The notes below the pieces were generated by a model. It did not search any database. It was not told where the DNA came from and saw only the letters and a list, made by a program, of their open reading frames with translations. 49,152 nt of DNA from Campylobacteraceae bacterium (GTDB lineage Bacteria > Campylobacterota > Campylobacteria > Campylobacterales > Campylobacteraceae), in assembly GCA_031257555.1 (NCBI GenBank), contig JAIROK010000112.1, positions 1-49,152 of the forward strand, read 5' to 3'. Of this stretch, positions 9,437 to 19,027 are shown piece by piece. The position numbers and the translations under genes were made by a program. The number at the start of each line of letters is the position of its first letter. Position 1 is the stretch's first letter.

Positions 9437-11284
9437 ATGGAAAAATATGTGTATATAGCCCTTTTCACACCGCTTGCTGCCGCTTTGTTTGCCGCTTTGT
9501 TTACATTTGGCAGAAAAAGGCTTATCGCAGGAGTTATAAACTCATTTCTCATAGGTGCTTCTGCCGTATCGTCTATTATACTTTTGATTGACGGCAACAG
9601 ACTGCACATAACTTTAAGCGACTGGATAAGCGCTGGAGACTTTAGTGTACCTTTTGGATTTGTAGTAGATGAGGTATCGGTCATTATGATGGTAACGGTT
9701 GGAATAGTTTCAACGCTTGTACATCTATATTCCATCTACTATATGGAACATGATGAGGGTTTTAACAGATATTTTTCATATCTTTCGGCATTTGTTTTTT
9801 CAATGCTTGTACTTGTTATGAGCGATAATTTTCTAGGACTTTTTATAGGCTGGGAAGGAGTTGGTCTGTGCTCATGGATGCTTATAGGCTTTTGGTATCA
9901 TAAAGACAGCGCATCATGGGCAGCAAATGAAGCTTTTATAATGAACAGGATTGCTGATCTTGGTATGCTTCTTGGCATTTTTGTTATATATTGGCAAGTT
10001 GGGAGCTTACAATATGATACGGTGTTTAGTACCGTCTCTTATTTAGACAGCGTTACAATAACGATTATAGGCATACTTCTTTTTGTAGGCGCTATGGGTA
10101 AATCCGCACAGTTTCCACTGCACACATGGCTTGCAGACGCGATGGAGGGACCAACGCCCGTATCCGCACTAATCCATGCGGCTACTATGGTAACAGCCGG
10201 AGTATATCTTGTCATTCGTGCCAATCCGCTTTTTTCACTTATACCCGATGTCGGATTTTTTATAGCAAGCCTTGGTGCGTTTGTAGCAATTTTCGCCGCA
10301 CTTATGGCACTTGTAAATAATGATTTAAAACGTATCATTGCTTACTCTACACTCTCACAGCTTGGATATATGTTTGTAGCCGCAGGACTTGGGGCTTACT
10401 GGATAGCTTTATTTCATCTGATGACTCATGCGTTTTTCAAATCACTCCTCTTTTTGGGTGCCGGAAATGTCATGCACGCTATGCATAATGAGCTTAATAT
10501 CAAAAAAATGGGCGGTATGTATAAAAGCATGAAATACACCGCCGTACTGATGATAATAGCTTCTGTTGCACTTGCCGGTATATGGCCGTTTGCCGGATTT
10601 TTCTCCAAAGATAAGATTTTGGAAGTTGCACTAAATGAACACGCTTACATACTTTTTGCTGCTCTTTGGATTGGAGCCGGTTTGACTGCGTTTTATAGTT
10701 TCAGGCTTATTTGTTTTGTATTTTTTGGTGAGAAAAAGTATGAAAAACTTCATATTCACCCGCATGAAGCTTCTGTTTTGGCTATAGTTTCTATGATTCC
10801 TCTTGGTATTTTAGCTATTATCTCAGGTGGTTTGTTTGAACATGGGTTTAGTGAGTTTGTAACCTCTTTACTTCCGCTTTATGAGTTTAAATTAGACCAT
10901 TTTTTGGTAATTATCATGATATCAGCGACATCTATCATAGCAATTTTTGGTATATGTTTTGCTATTTACATGTATATTGTGCATGGTGGTTTTTCAAAAG
11001 AGTTAGAAAAAAAATTTATTTATAAGCTTTTGTTTAACCAATACTATATTCCAAAAATTTATGCAAACTACATAATGCGTCCGTTTGAAAAACTCGCCTT
11101 GTTTTCATGGAAAAAAGTTGATGAAAAAATAATTGACACTACTGTTGATATGATTGCAAATGCAATGAGATACGGCGGAGAAAAAGCAAGAGGCATGCAA
11201 AGCGGAAATCTTTCCGTAATGCTAAGATGGATGATTTTTGGTCTTGCATTGCTTTTGGCTGCAGCAATTTTTTACGGCGCTTAA
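9437..11284 (+). CDS. nuoL: complex I subunit L (antiporter-like)
   Basis: NuoL, 615 aa, is the distal proton-pumping subunit with a long C-terminal lateral helix region. Antiporter-family landmarks are present: the glutamate of GWEGVGLCSWMLIGFW at about residue 135, KSAQFPLHTWLADAMEGPTPVSALIHAATMV at about 218-248, and the lysine and histidines of the broken helices (AYSTLSQLGYM, HLMTHAFFKSLLFL). Length equals that of well-known NuoL proteins. It lies two bases after nuoK. Confidence 0.97.
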   Translation: MEKYVYIALFTPLAAALFAALFTFGRKRLIAGVINSFLIGASAVSSIILLIDGNRLHITLSDWISAGDFSVPFGFVVDEVSVIMMVTVGIVSTLVHLYSIYYMEHDEGFNRYFSYLSAFVFSMLVLVMSDNFLGLFIGWEGVGLCSWMLIGFWYHKDSASWAANEAFIMNRIADLGMLLGIFVIYWQVGSLQYDTVFSTVSYLDSVTITIIGILLFVGAMGKSAQFPLHTWLADAMEGPTPVSALIHAATMVTAGVYLVIRANPLFSLIPDVGFFIASLGAFVAIFAALMALVNNDLKRIIAYSTLSQLGYMFVAAGLGAYWIALFHLMTHAFFKSLLFLGAGNVMHAMHNELNIKKMGGMYKSMKYTAVLMIIASVALAGIWPFAGFFSKDKILEVALNEHAYILFAALWIGAGLTAFYSFRLICFVFFGEKKYEKLHIHPHEASVLAIVSMIPLGILAIISGGLFEHGFSEFVTSLLPLYEFKLDHFLVIIMISATSIIAIFGICFAIYMYIVHGGFSKELEKKFIYKLLFNQYYIPKIYANYIMRPFEKLALFSWKKVDEKIIDTTVDMIANAMRYGGEKARGMQSGNLSVMLRWMIFGLALLLAAAIFYGA

Positions 11285-11294
11285 GGAGTATTGT

Positions 11295-12821
11295 TTGGAA
11301 TTTTTATTAATTTTTGCGGTTATCTTTCCGGCGCTTGCGGGATTTTTAGGTTTTATGATACATAAAGACAGCATCAAAGTTTACGGCATAGTTGTAACAT
11401 TTTTGGAGTTTGTTCTTACTCTTGTTATATGGGGACTTTTTGATAATTCACTCGATGGATTTCAAATGCTCATGAGCATTCCTGTGATTTCGAAATTTGG
11501 CATAAACTTTATTTTCGGAATAGACGGCATATCTTTATTTTTAGTAATTCTAAGTGCATTCATAACATTCATTGCATTAGTTGGTCTTGGAAATATGCAA
11601 AATATAAAAAATCTCATCATATCCGTACTGTTTTTAGAAATGACCATGATAGGCGTATTTTTGAGTTTGGATATGATAATTTTTTATCTTTTTTGGGAGT
11701 TGTCTCTCGTGCCTATGCTCTACATAATAGGAGCGTGGGGTTCTGATAAGCGCATATATGCGGCTGTTAAGTTCTTTTTGTATACATTTGCCGGCTCTGT
11801 GTTGATGCTGGTGGGAATACTATATTTTGCTTATTTGTATTATCTATCTTCCGGGGGCGTTTGGAGTTTTTCATTTATAGATTGGCAGACATTGGGAATT
11901 TCGTTTGATATTCAACTTTGGTTGTTTGGCGCATTTTTCTTGGGATTTGCGGTAAAAGTTCCGATGTTTCCGTTTCACACGTGGCTTCCATATGCGCATG
12001 GACAAGCGCCAACGATAGGTTCTGTAATCCTTGCTGCCGTTTTGCTCAAAATGGGTACATACGGATTTGTAAGATTTTTATTGCCGCTGTTTCCGGATGC
12101 GGTTATATACTTTTTAATACCAATTGCTATTTTATCCGTCATAATGGTCATATATGCCGCTTTGGTCGCTTTTGCACAAGATGATATGAAACAGGTCATA
12201 GCTTACAGTTCCATATCACATATGGGTGTTATCATTTTGGGTGTGTTTGCTTTGAATGTTGAGGGAATAAGCGGCTCTGTATTTTTTATGATAAGCCACG
12301 GCATAGTAAGCGGGGCTTTATTTATGCTGGTAGGAGTGATATATGACAGGCGTCATACAAAGCTTATGAGTGAATTTGGTGGACTTGCTTCGGTAATGCC
12401 GCTGTATGCCGCTATTTTTGCTATTGTCATGATGGGCAGCGTAGGACTTCCGCTTACGATAGGGTTTGTAGGTGAGTTTTTATCGCTGGTCGGATTTTAT
12501 AAAGTAAGCTGGTTTTTAACTGCGATTGGAGGCTGCGGTATAATTTTAGGCGCGATTTATATGTTAAAGCTTTATAGAAAATCATTTTTTGGTGCATTGA
12601 CCAATAAAGAAAATAAACATTTAAAAGATTTGCATTCCCGTGAAGTTTGCGCACTTGTTCCGATGGTACTTTTGGTGGTAGTATTGGGAGTATATCCAAA
12701 ACCTTTACTGACTCCGATAGAAAAAAGTGTTAAAGGTACTATAGAGACTATGCATTATAATGCTAAAAAATATGAAACAAAACTGTTTTTGGAAAAAGTA
12801 GCTGCCAAAGGGGATAAATAA
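11295..12821 (+). CDS. nuoM: complex I subunit M (antiporter-like)
   Basis: NuoM, 508 aa from a TTG start at 11295, is a proton-pumping membrane subunit. I chose this start because AAGGAG at 11283-11288 stands at the right distance, and because the longer reading frame back to 11238 runs into the nuoL coding region with non-NuoM sequence. Landmarks: FYLFWELSLVPMLYIIGAWG with the key glutamate, KVPMFPFHTWLPYAHGQAPT, and AYSSISHMGVIILG with its broken-helix residues. It overlaps nuoN by one base (TAATG). Confidence 0.95.
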   Translation: MEFLLIFAVIFPALAGFLGFMIHKDSIKVYGIVVTFLEFVLTLVIWGLFDNSLDGFQMLMSIPVISKFGINFIFGIDGISLFLVILSAFITFIALVGLGNMQNIKNLIISVLFLEMTMIGVFLSLDMIIFYLFWELSLVPMLYIIGAWGSDKRIYAAVKFFLYTFAGSVLMLVGILYFAYLYYLSSGGVWSFSFIDWQTLGISFDIQLWLFGAFFLGFAVKVPMFPFHTWLPYAHGQAPTIGSVILAAVLLKMGTYGFVRFLLPLFPDAVIYFLIPIAILSVIMVIYAALVAFAQDDMKQVIAYSSISHMGVIILGVFALNVEGISGSVFFMISHGIVSGALFMLVGVIYDRRHTKLMSEFGGLASVMPLYAAIFAIVMMGSVGLPLTIGFVGEFLSLVGFYKVSWFLTAIGGCGIILGAIYMLKLYRKSFFGALTNKENKHLKDLHSREVCALVPMVLLVVVLGVYPKPLLTPIEKSVKGTIETMHYNAKKYETKLFLEKVAAKGDK

Positions 12822-14284
12822 TGGAAAATTTAACATTTGAAAACCTTAATTTATATACATTAATTCCTATGATAATTCTAACTTTAGGAGCACTTGGCAT
12901 CATTTGCATAGATATAGCCAAAAAAGGGCTTTCAAGAAGTTTTTATGCCATGCTAAGCATACTTTTTTTGACTGTTAGCTTGGCTTTTGTTGTAGCTTCC
13001 GATACAAATGTATACGGTTTTTTTAATATGCTGATAATAGACGGAACGGCAAAATTGGCACAAATAATTATTTTAGTCGCATCTTTGCTTTTTGCCCCTT
13101 TGATATTAAGCGGCAAAGAGTTTGATGAGCACAAATTTGCCGAGTATTTTGCATTTTTACTTTTTGCTGTAACGGGCTTTTTATTTATGGTCTCTACAAA
13201 CAATCTGATACTTATATTTGTAGGTCTTGAGACAGCTTCGCTTGCTTTATATGCAATGATTGCTATGCACAATAAAAATAACGCTATTGAAGCAGCTTTA
13301 AAATATTTTACAATGGGGGCTCTTTCAAGCGGATTTTTTGCTATGGGCGCAATGATACTTTACGCATTAACTTCAAGCGTAGATATAAATATTATAGTTC
13401 AAACGCTTGCGCAAAGAGATTTTGAACCGATGATAGCGACACTTGGCGCATTGGCATTTATTTTGGCATCTTTTGCATTTAAACTCTCGATAATACCTTT
13501 TCATACATGGACACCCGATGTGTATGAAGGAAGCACGGCAGCCCTTGCAGGATATATGTCCGTAGTCCCTAAGACTGCTGGTTTTATCGTGATTATAAGA
13601 TTATTTGAGACACTTATTGATGAAAAATTGATATGGGCTAATGATATACTTTATTTATTAGCCGTGGTTACTATGACGCTTTCAAATATTATGGCACTTG
13701 TCCAATCCGACGTAAAAAGAATGCTAGCATTTAGTTCTATCTCGCATGTAGGGTTTATTTTATGTGCAGTTTTGATAGGCTCAAAACAGGCAAATGAAGC
13801 TATATTTTTGTATTTGATACTGTTCATGTTTGTGAATTTCGGTGCATTTACACTGCTCTGGATAGCAAGAAATAAAGAAAATTTATACGATGAGCGTTAT
13901 CAGCACCCGTACTCTAAATTTTCGGGCATGATAAAGATAGCACCTATGGGTGCTGTAATAATGGCTTTGTTTATGCTTTCATTAGCGGGTATTCCGCCGT
14001 TTTCCATATTTTGGGGCAAGATATATATCATGAGCGCTGCCATACAAGAGGGCTTTATCATTTTAGCTGTAATAATGGCTTTAAATAGCGCGATAGCCGT
14101 ATATTATTATTTGAGGTTAGTAGTTTATATGTTTTTAAAGGAGCCTTTGCAAACAGATGGCACTGTTTACATAGAAAACGCTTCAAAGCCACTCATGGTT
14201 GTTGTTGGCATAGCAGCCATCACTGCGGTAGCAGCTATATTTTTTGTAGAGCCGATAATTACAGTGATAGGTTGTTATTTGTAA
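12821..14284 (+). CDS. nuoN: complex I subunit N (antiporter-like)
   Basis: NuoN, 487 aa, is the third antiporter-like subunit and lies next to NuoK in the complex. It has 13-14 hydrophobic segments. FVGLETASLALYAMIAMHN carries the key membrane glutamate, SFAFKLSIIPFHTWTPDVYEG the conserved lysine helix, and FSSISHVGFILCAVLIG the second broken helix. It is the last gene of the operon, with a hairpin terminator about 280 bases downstream. Confidence 0.96.
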   Translation: MENLTFENLNLYTLIPMIILTLGALGIICIDIAKKGLSRSFYAMLSILFLTVSLAFVVASDTNVYGFFNMLIIDGTAKLAQIIILVASLLFAPLILSGKEFDEHKFAEYFAFLLFAVTGFLFMVSTNNLILIFVGLETASLALYAMIAMHNKNNAIEAALKYFTMGALSSGFFAMGAMILYALTSSVDINIIVQTLAQRDFEPMIATLGALAFILASFAFKLSIIPFHTWTPDVYEGSTAALAGYMSVVPKTAGFIVIIRLFETLIDEKLIWANDILYLLAVVTMTLSNIMALVQSDVKRMLAFSSISHVGFILCAVLIGSKQANEAIFLYLILFMFVNFGAFTLLWIARNKENLYDERYQHPYSKFSGMIKIAPMGAVIMALFMLSLAGIPPFSIFWGKIYIMSAAIQEGFIILAVIMALNSAIAVYYYLRLVVYMFLKEPLQTDGTVYIENASKPLMVVVGIAAITAVAAIFFVEPIITVIGCYL

Positions 14285-14602
14285 AATTTCGGTTATTTTT
14301 ACAAAGAACCAAAATGTAAGAAAATTAACAATCAAAATAAATATGGTATTTTTGCCATCCGGTGTGTTATTGAGATAAAACAAACGTTATATCGAAACCT
14401 GGTTCGTCTATTTTTGTTCTTTTTCGACCAAATCAAGAGAAGTATTTTGCTGTAATTATAAAAGAACATAAAATATCCGCCACACACTCTTTCGTAAATA
14501 GTAAAAAGTGGATAATACAGATTTTTATTTTGGTTTTTGCCGTTTGCCGACAAAGTTTTTAATCAAAGCGGGAGATTATCCCGCTTTTATAGCTGATTAA
14601 AA
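14285..14602. other. intergenic region between convergent nuoN and decayed gene
   Basis: Two convergent units end here. Reading frames on either strand are short and lack ribosome sites, and I do not accept any as genes. The only supported element is the strong hairpin at 14565-14590. Confidence 0.6.
14565..14590. terminator. bidirectional hairpin terminator
   Basis: A perfect 9-bp stem, AAAGCGGGA / TCCCGCTTT, encloses the loop GATTA and is followed on the + strand by TTTTAT. It would end the nuo transcript on + and the pseudogene transcript on -. The T-tract is better on the + strand. Confidence 0.8.
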
Positions 14603-16839
14603 TTACAACCACTTATTATTGTCGCATTCATTGAAGTAATTGCGTACCGTACCATTATAGAACGCATATGATCGTTTTACGGTGGATCCGAAAGTATAAT
14701 ATTGATCTACCGGTACGCGCCATACCAAACTACTAGGTTTTTCATCAAGCATATCAAGCTCAGCCAAATTAGCTTTGAAATTGTATGTTGTAAAACAAAC
14801 AAGCAGCTTTCTTTTTTTATAGCCTAAAAATAAAGCGACATATGCAATGCTCATTTTCCTGCAAACGAACTTCTTACGTGACAAATAGGCGTGCTCAAAT
14901 GAGGATAATTATCAATAAATTGTATACTTTTATCTTCTCCAACTATAACATCAAACATGCTTTTACCATTGAGTTCAAAAACACCGCCTAAAGTACCCCA
15001 AAAACCAAAAATAATCTGTTATGGCTAAAGTTAAAACATAACTCGGGAAAGAATTTTGAATATCCGCCGTTATAACCGTCATCAACAAAACCACTTGTGA
15101 TATAAATATGATAGATACCGGGAGCCGGCAAAGATTTTATCACCATTACGGTAGTTGGTTCATTGATGCCGCCAAAACCATAAAAGCATTTTCCATATTT
15201 AACATTTGGGATATCACTCTTTATCTGTATTTTTGCAACGTTATCATATCCACTATACCATGATGAAACTCGGACATATCCCACACCATTGCTACCACCG
15301 CAAACATTTATATTAGTATCTACTCCTTTTATCGTTCCTGTGATTTTATCCTCTTTATCTTTTAATTCATAGCAAGTATCGTCATCCATGGGGGCGTCTA
15401 TCCTTACTCCGCCGCATACTCCTTTTACATATTTGTTATCTATCTTATAAATTTTGCTTTTACCTGTTGCTTTGTTTTGGAAATCATATATCTTGCTGTC
15501 AAGAGCAAAGCTGTTTATCGATATACCTGCCAAACTATACAAACCGTGAGCGATCGTCCTAAAATCCCCATCCAATCTATCTTGGCAAACCTTACACTCC
15601 TCTTCGCTTTTTTGATTGACGGCGTTCCATACGGAATCTTTGTTGTTGTGTTCGTCTATGTATCCTGTTACGGCATTTATGATAGCTTCTCTTGTTTCTA
15701 TCGACTTCCGCTTTATAACCATATTTGCATTTATACGAATATCCAAAGCCGTTACACCCATATAGTACATAAAGTCGTGAAAATCATTTGATTTTACTAC
15801 GGACAGCAAAGCTTGTATTTCATGTAAAGAGTCGCCACCCTCATGTGTTGCAAACGCATCTACTTGCTTTGAAAAATTTCGGGCTGTATCCCTTCTTGCC
15901 AAAAACCCTCTTTATAGTCAAAATCATCTTTTTTCGAATAATCTTCTACCGCCAGCATATTTTCATATCTCGGTAATGGCTTTAAAGACGAGTAGTACTC
16001 TATATATCTTACGGGGTTTATGTGAGTTGGGTCTGCCGTTGAGCTTATGATAAATTTGTCGAAAGTTTCATCATGGTTCCAAGTTGAGCTATATTGACAT
16101 GTTTTAAAAATTTGGCAAGTACCCCATATTCAAAATCTGTCGATAATTTGCTATGAACGGCTTTGTAGAAAAGATTTCCCTAACCAAACGTTACTATGAT
16201 AGGACCTTTGCTCTCAAGCATACTGTTTTTGATTTTTTCGATTATATCCTTAATGTCTTTATCCAAAGTCTCGCTGACGTCATAATGCGCTATTGCATTT
16301 GAGAGCTCTTCAACCGCTTTTTCCAAAGCTTCGCTCAAAAGAAAATCAGCCGCTGCTCCAGCCTCTTTTGTGCTTAATTTAAATTGGCGTATAAGGATAG
16401 CAACTAAGGCTTTTTTGGTTTTTTCGGGCGCATTTTTTACTATCGCTTTTGCAAATTTACCTCCCAGATAGTCCATGCCCAAGCTTACAAAAAACCAAGG
16501 ACTCGCGTTGTAAAAACTTGATAATTGACTGTTTGCCTCCATGGAGTCAAACAGTTTTGCCGTAAGAGTATCTCCGAACCTCTCTTTGGCAGAGTAGTTG
16601 TACAGGAGTTCTACATTGGCAAGACTATCCATTAACTCTCTATCGCCGCTGTATTTTTCTTGAAGTACAGTTTCTTCTATTTTCTTTTTATGTTTAAAAG
16701 CATCTTATTTTAAGATAAGCATATCATTTATATAATATATATCGCTCATGCATTTGTTTACATTCAAACCCTTCATAACATCGGACGTTGGAACACAAAA
16801 AAGAAATATCGGTAAAAATATAAATAGTATCTTTTTCAT
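14603..16839 (-). pseudogene. decayed gene for a large secreted protein
   Basis: One original gene of roughly 745 codons can be followed across several frames. It begins MKKILFIFLPIFLFC at 16839, a signal peptide possibly of lipoprotein type. Lesions: in-frame TAA at 16705-16707; TAG at 16180-16182; a frameshift near 16090; another near 15850, where the frame with EGFWQEGIQPEIFQS hands over to one with KQVDAFATHEGG; another near 15000-15040, before FWGTLGGVFELNGK; and one near 14855. The last frame ends DNNKWL at 14603. Fragments contain several cysteines (CKVCQD, GVCGGVRIDAP, NVCGGSNGVGYV). I do not recognise the family. The upstream lipoprotein frame stops one base before this ATG, so the two formed an operon. 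Confidence 0.8.
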
Positions 16840-16920
16840 TTTATTTTCCCAAAAGAGTATCTACGTCAAAATCGCAAAAACGTTTAAGCGAATCTTTTTG
16901 AGTTGAGTATGCTCCGCCGC

Positions 16921-17622
16921 TTAAATAAAATTATATTCACTGTAAGCTTTTGCTCGCCGGATAGTGTTGAATTGGATGCTTCTCATTGCATCATACAGAT
17001 TGTAATTGTCTTCATCTATAAATGTCGGGTTACCATAACGTTTTGCATCATCTATAAAATACCATTCACAATATTGTGAGTTATCGACATATTGTGTAGT
17101 TTCTTTTGCCTTTTCCGGTTCTTGTATCACTATCTGATAAGCTCTTGCCCGTTGCATAGCTATTTCTCGTACTATTTGATGGTAAGGAACTTTTACCGTG
17201 TCGTCGCACACTTCAGTAATTGCTTCTCGTACAGTGCCGTTTGCTAGAGTGATATTTATATCCTCTCTAACACAATTTGGATGCGTGTCATAGTGATGAT
17301 ATATCCACACTTCCACATCGTCTCTTACCCCGTTATCATTTGTGTCAATGCTAAGCAGAGTTTTATCGTTTTCTATTGAGTCCGGACAAGGAGGAAGCTG
17401 ATAACCGTGCACCATCTTTCCTCCGCCGGAGCAAACATATTTTTTGCTGTTATCATTTTTACCGACAAAGCTGTCGGTAGAGGCATTTGTGTTATTGTCT
17501 CCAACTGAAACGTTTGTGTTGTTATCAACATCTGTTGTCGTACTTGAAGAGCTTTCTTCGCTGCAAGATATCAGCGTAAAAGCAACTGCTAATGGGATAA
17601 GAATTTTTACATTCATAGCCAT
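16921..17622 (-). CDS. lipoprotein with calcium-loop motif, 3' end probably frameshifted
   Basis: The signal peptide MNVKILIPLAVAFTLISC has a lipobox (LISC), so the mature protein should be a lipoprotein. A low-complexity Ser/Thr/Asn linker follows, then DTNDNGVRDDVEVWIYHHY, which resembles an EF-hand-like calcium loop seen in a family of bacterial lipoproteins. I start at 17622 (MAMN; 17616 also possible) because the longer frame adds a poor non-secretory leader. The frame stops at 16921 with ...EYNFI, but the next frame continues as SGGAYSTQKDSLKRFCDFD and ends at 16841, two bases before the next gene. A one-base change in the T-rich stretch at about 16925 is likely, removing about 26 residues. 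Function unknown. Confidence 0.65.
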   Translation of the reverse strand: MAMNVKILIPLAVAFTLISCSEESSSSTTTDVDNNTNVSVGDNNTNASTDSFVGKNDNSKKYVCSGGGKMVHGYQLPPCPDSIENDKTLLSIDTNDNGVRDDVEVWIYHHYDTHPNCVREDINITLANGTVREAITEVCDDTVKVPYHQIVREIAMQRARAYQIVIQEPEKAKETTQYVDNSQYCEWYFIDDAKRYGNPTFIDEDNYNLYDAMRSIQFNTIRRAKAYSEYNFI

Positions 17623-17869
17623 ACCATTTTTAAAAAAATTTATACATGCAAACATGAAACAGAGTTTTTTGTCCACATGTAAAAACATTTTTCTATTTTG
17701 TAATTTCAATTTCCATTTCTTATCATGTTTTAAAACAACATAAAACATTACTTACAAATAAAACAGGAAAACTTACAATGGCGTTCTACAGATTTCAGTT
17801 CAATTTGACTCTCCTTTAAAATCTCAATGACAATACAAAACAAAGAAAATTTTATGCTTTATTTTTTGT

Positions 17870-18658
17870 CTATTCTATATCAAATGCCACTCTAAATCCC
17901 AAATCATCTTCTCTTGCAACGGGCAGTTTGTGGTGTCTTACGGCTGAACGCATATATTCGGCACTATTTATCCAGCCTCCACCTCGTATGGCGATATTTT
18001 TTAATGATGACAGGTTATTTATGGGGTCTTTTTCCGGACTTTTTGCATAATATTCGGAGTCATACCAATCCGCAGTCCATTCCCAAACATTTCCATGCAT
18101 ATCGTAAAGTCCCCATTTGTTGGGCTTTTTTTGACCTACAAAATGTGTTTGAAAAGGCTGTTTTGAAGATTTGTCGTAATACCAAGCATAAGATGCAAGC
18201 TTATCGGCACTGTCACCAAATGAGTATATGCTTTGAGAAGCTGCACGCGCCGCATACTCCCATTCTGCTTCGGTCGGAAGACGATATTTGGTTGTATTTT
18301 CAAGTGCATTTAGTTTTGAAATAAATTTTTGGACATCATACCAATTTACGGACTCTACAGGATTTGAGTTATTTTTAAATTCGCTTGGATTACTGCTCAT
18401 GATTTTTATCCACTGCTCTTGCGTTACCTCAAACTTACCAAGGTAAAAGTTACGGCTTATGGTTACATTATGAGGCGGAAATTCATCAGTATTGCCGATT
18501 TTTTTATCTGTACCCATTTCAAATGAGCCTGAAGGTATGAGAACGAACTCCATTGCAATGCTGTTTGAGAATGTCTTGTTTGCACTTTTGCTCTCTTTTG
18601 TATTGGAACAACCGCTTATTGCAAGCAAAGCTGTTATAAAAATTATGATATTTTTCAT
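17870..18658 (-). CDS. SUMF1/formylglycine-generating-enzyme family lipoprotein
   Basis: 262 aa. The lipoprotein signal MKNIIIFITALLAISGC is followed by a complete FGE-sulfatase (C-type lectin-like) domain. Visible family motifs: FVLIPSGSFEMGT, ISRNFYLGKFEVTQEQW, NPVESVNWYDVQKF, YRLPTEAEWEYAARA, GLYDMHGNVWEWTADWY, RGGGW and HHKLPVAREDDLGFRVA. Members include true formylglycine-generating enzymes, but also many proteins without that activity (PvdO, EgtB-like). The copper-binding cysteine pair of the aerobic enzymes is not seen, so I infer a non-FGE role in the periplasm or at the outer membrane. It is a single gene with flanking gaps. Confidence 0.85.
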   Translation of the reverse strand: MKNIIIFITALLAISGCSNTKESKSANKTFSNSIAMEFVLIPSGSFEMGTDKKIGNTDEFPPHNVTISRNFYLGKFEVTQEQWIKIMSSNPSEFKNNSNPVESVNWYDVQKFISKLNALENTTKYRLPTEAEWEYAARAASQSIYSFGDSADKLASYAWYYDKSSKQPFQTHFVGQKKPNKWGLYDMHGNVWEWTADWYDSEYYAKSPEKDPINNLSSLKNIAIRGGGWINSAEYMRSAVRHHKLPVAREDDLGFRVAFDIE

Positions 18659-18718
18659 CTTTGCTCCATCTATTTTTCTATAATGATAGGATAATTATTA
18701 TTTATATAAGTTTAATTA

Positions 18719-19006
18719 TTATATTTTATTGAATGCGTCTTTGCCTACAACCGTAGTCCAGGGCAAGAGTTTATATGAAATTATGAGATTATTTTTTACA
18801 TACGGATCATTTTTTGCAAAATTTTCAGCAATTTTATGATCATCTATCAAAAACAAAAATGCCGAACCTCTTTCTCCAAGAGCTCCTGCGAGTATCAATT
18901 CGCCGCGTTTTTGAGCCTCTTTGGCAAGCCTTAAGTGCTCATCTCTAAACTCGTTTCTTTTTATCATATAATCCTCTACTGCTTCATAAATCAATAGATA
19001 GTGCAT
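18719..19006 (-). CDS. YCII-domain protein
   Basis: 95 aa, a ferredoxin-like alpha+beta YCII domain over its whole length. Family residues are visible: the His in FRDEHLRLAKEA (about residue 24) and the Asp in FAKNDPYVKNNL (about 66), the proposed His-Asp pair. YciI-type proteins are small dimeric enzymes or binding proteins with poorly defined substrates. It lies 21 bases downstream of the ABC-F gene on the same strand and is probably co-transcribed. No signal peptide, so cytoplasmic. Confidence 0.85.
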   Translation of the reverse strand: MHYLLIYEAVEDYMIKRNEFRDEHLRLAKEAQKRGELILAGALGERGSAFLFLIDDHKIAENFAKNDPYVKNNLIISYKLLPWTTVVGKDAFNKI

Positions 19007-19027
19007 AAAAATCCTTTATGACATAAA

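Noticed and set aside
11238-11294. Longer NuoM start in the nuoL coding region
   Set aside because: It adds sequence unlike NuoM and overlaps nuoL, whereas TTG at 11295 has a good AAGGAG.
14332-14553. 73-codon minus-strand frame between nuoN and the pseudogene
   Set aside because: Aromatic-rich translation of AT-rich DNA, no ribosome site and overlaps no conserved feature.
14603-14884. 93-aa basic protein as a separate gene
   Set aside because: Its upstream part lies next to the end of another coding-like frame (…SSFAG). It is best explained as the last piece of the pseudogene after a frameshift.
14988-15902. 304-aa protein as a separate gene
   Set aside because: It starts only at a TTG without ribosome site, in the middle of coding-like sequence. 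The preceding frame runs straight into it, so it is a fragment of the pseudogene.
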